From an uncultured bacterium (GTDB lineage: Bacteria > Verrucomicrobiota > Lentisphaeria > Victivallales > UBA1829), in the NCBI GenBank assembly GCA_900548385.1, contig URKJ01000075.1, positions 1-6,718 on the forward strand: a DNA stretch of 6,718 bases, in the 5' to 3' direction. The notes below the pieces were generated by a model. That model saw nothing but the letters and a program-made list of their open reading frames with translations. It was not told the origin of the DNA and ran no database searches. The translations under genes and the position numbers were made by a program. Below, piece after piece: positions 6,680 to 6,718 of this stretch. Numbering within the stretch: position 1 is the first letter of the stretch; each line of letters opens with the position of its first letter.

Positions 6680-6718
6680 CTGTCTCTTATACACATCTCC
6701 GAGCCCACGAGACGGAGC
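6680..6718 (+). other. Untrimmed Illumina Nextera adapter (non-genomic)
   Basis: Bases 6680-6698 are exactly the Tn5 mosaic end CTGTCTCTTATACACATCT, and 6699-6713 are CCGAGCCCACGAGAC, the Nextera read-2 tail. The last five bases, GGAGC, would be the start of the i7 index. The true genomic sequence therefore ends at about 6679. From memory, GGAGC matches the start of index N718, but five bases are too few to be sure. Confidence 0.97.

Noticed and set aside
6680..6698. A genuine Tn5 transposon end
   Set aside because: The 19-bp mosaic end is followed by the Nextera read-2 tail, not by transposon sequence, so it is a library artefact.

Overview
The window reads as one end-to-end assembled contig from a Lentisphaerota-type bacterium (Victivallis-like, or another member of the Planctomycetota-Verrucomicrobiota-Lentisphaerota group). 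Three things point there: a type II pseudopilin with the 'H-X9-DG' signature, a very large secreted GH2-like glycosidase of a type I associate with this group, and a GntR/LacI-type hybrid regulator next to them. The phylum is inferred from family knowledge, not from a marker gene. No rRNA, tRNA, CRISPR array or insertion sequence was seen.

Layout: everything real lies on the minus strand, so the order of transcription runs from high to low coordinates. At 6680-6718 the sequence is not genomic: it is the Nextera transposase adapter plus the first bases of an index. Just inside it (about 6646-6679) lie a -10 box and a cluster of palindromic half-sites, the probable promoter and operator. Then come a GntR-type sugar-responsive regulator (6634-5618), a pseudopilin (5598-4840) and a 1571-residue secreted glycoside hydrolase-like protein (4826-111). 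The gaps between them are only 19 and 13 bp, each with a good Shine-Dalgarno sequence and no visible terminator, so they are very probably one operon. At 1-139, overlapping the end of the large gene and running off the contig, an open frame encodes a clear C-terminal piece of an AlkA-type DNA-3-methyladenine glycosylase whose normal upstream part is missing.

How the genes may work together (inference): the regulator senses a sugar, represses its own promoter and controls the unit. The large protein is exported and acts on a glycan. The pseudopilin is inserted in the inner membrane, presumably through a type II secretion/type IV pilus-like machine, and could help export or display the enzyme or bind its substrate. 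The best candidate for something under-described is this self-contained regulator-pseudopilin-glycosidase module. Its enzyme keeps the GH2 nucleophile motif but lacks the usual Asn-Glu acid/base pair, and carries a duplicated amidotransferase-like domain.
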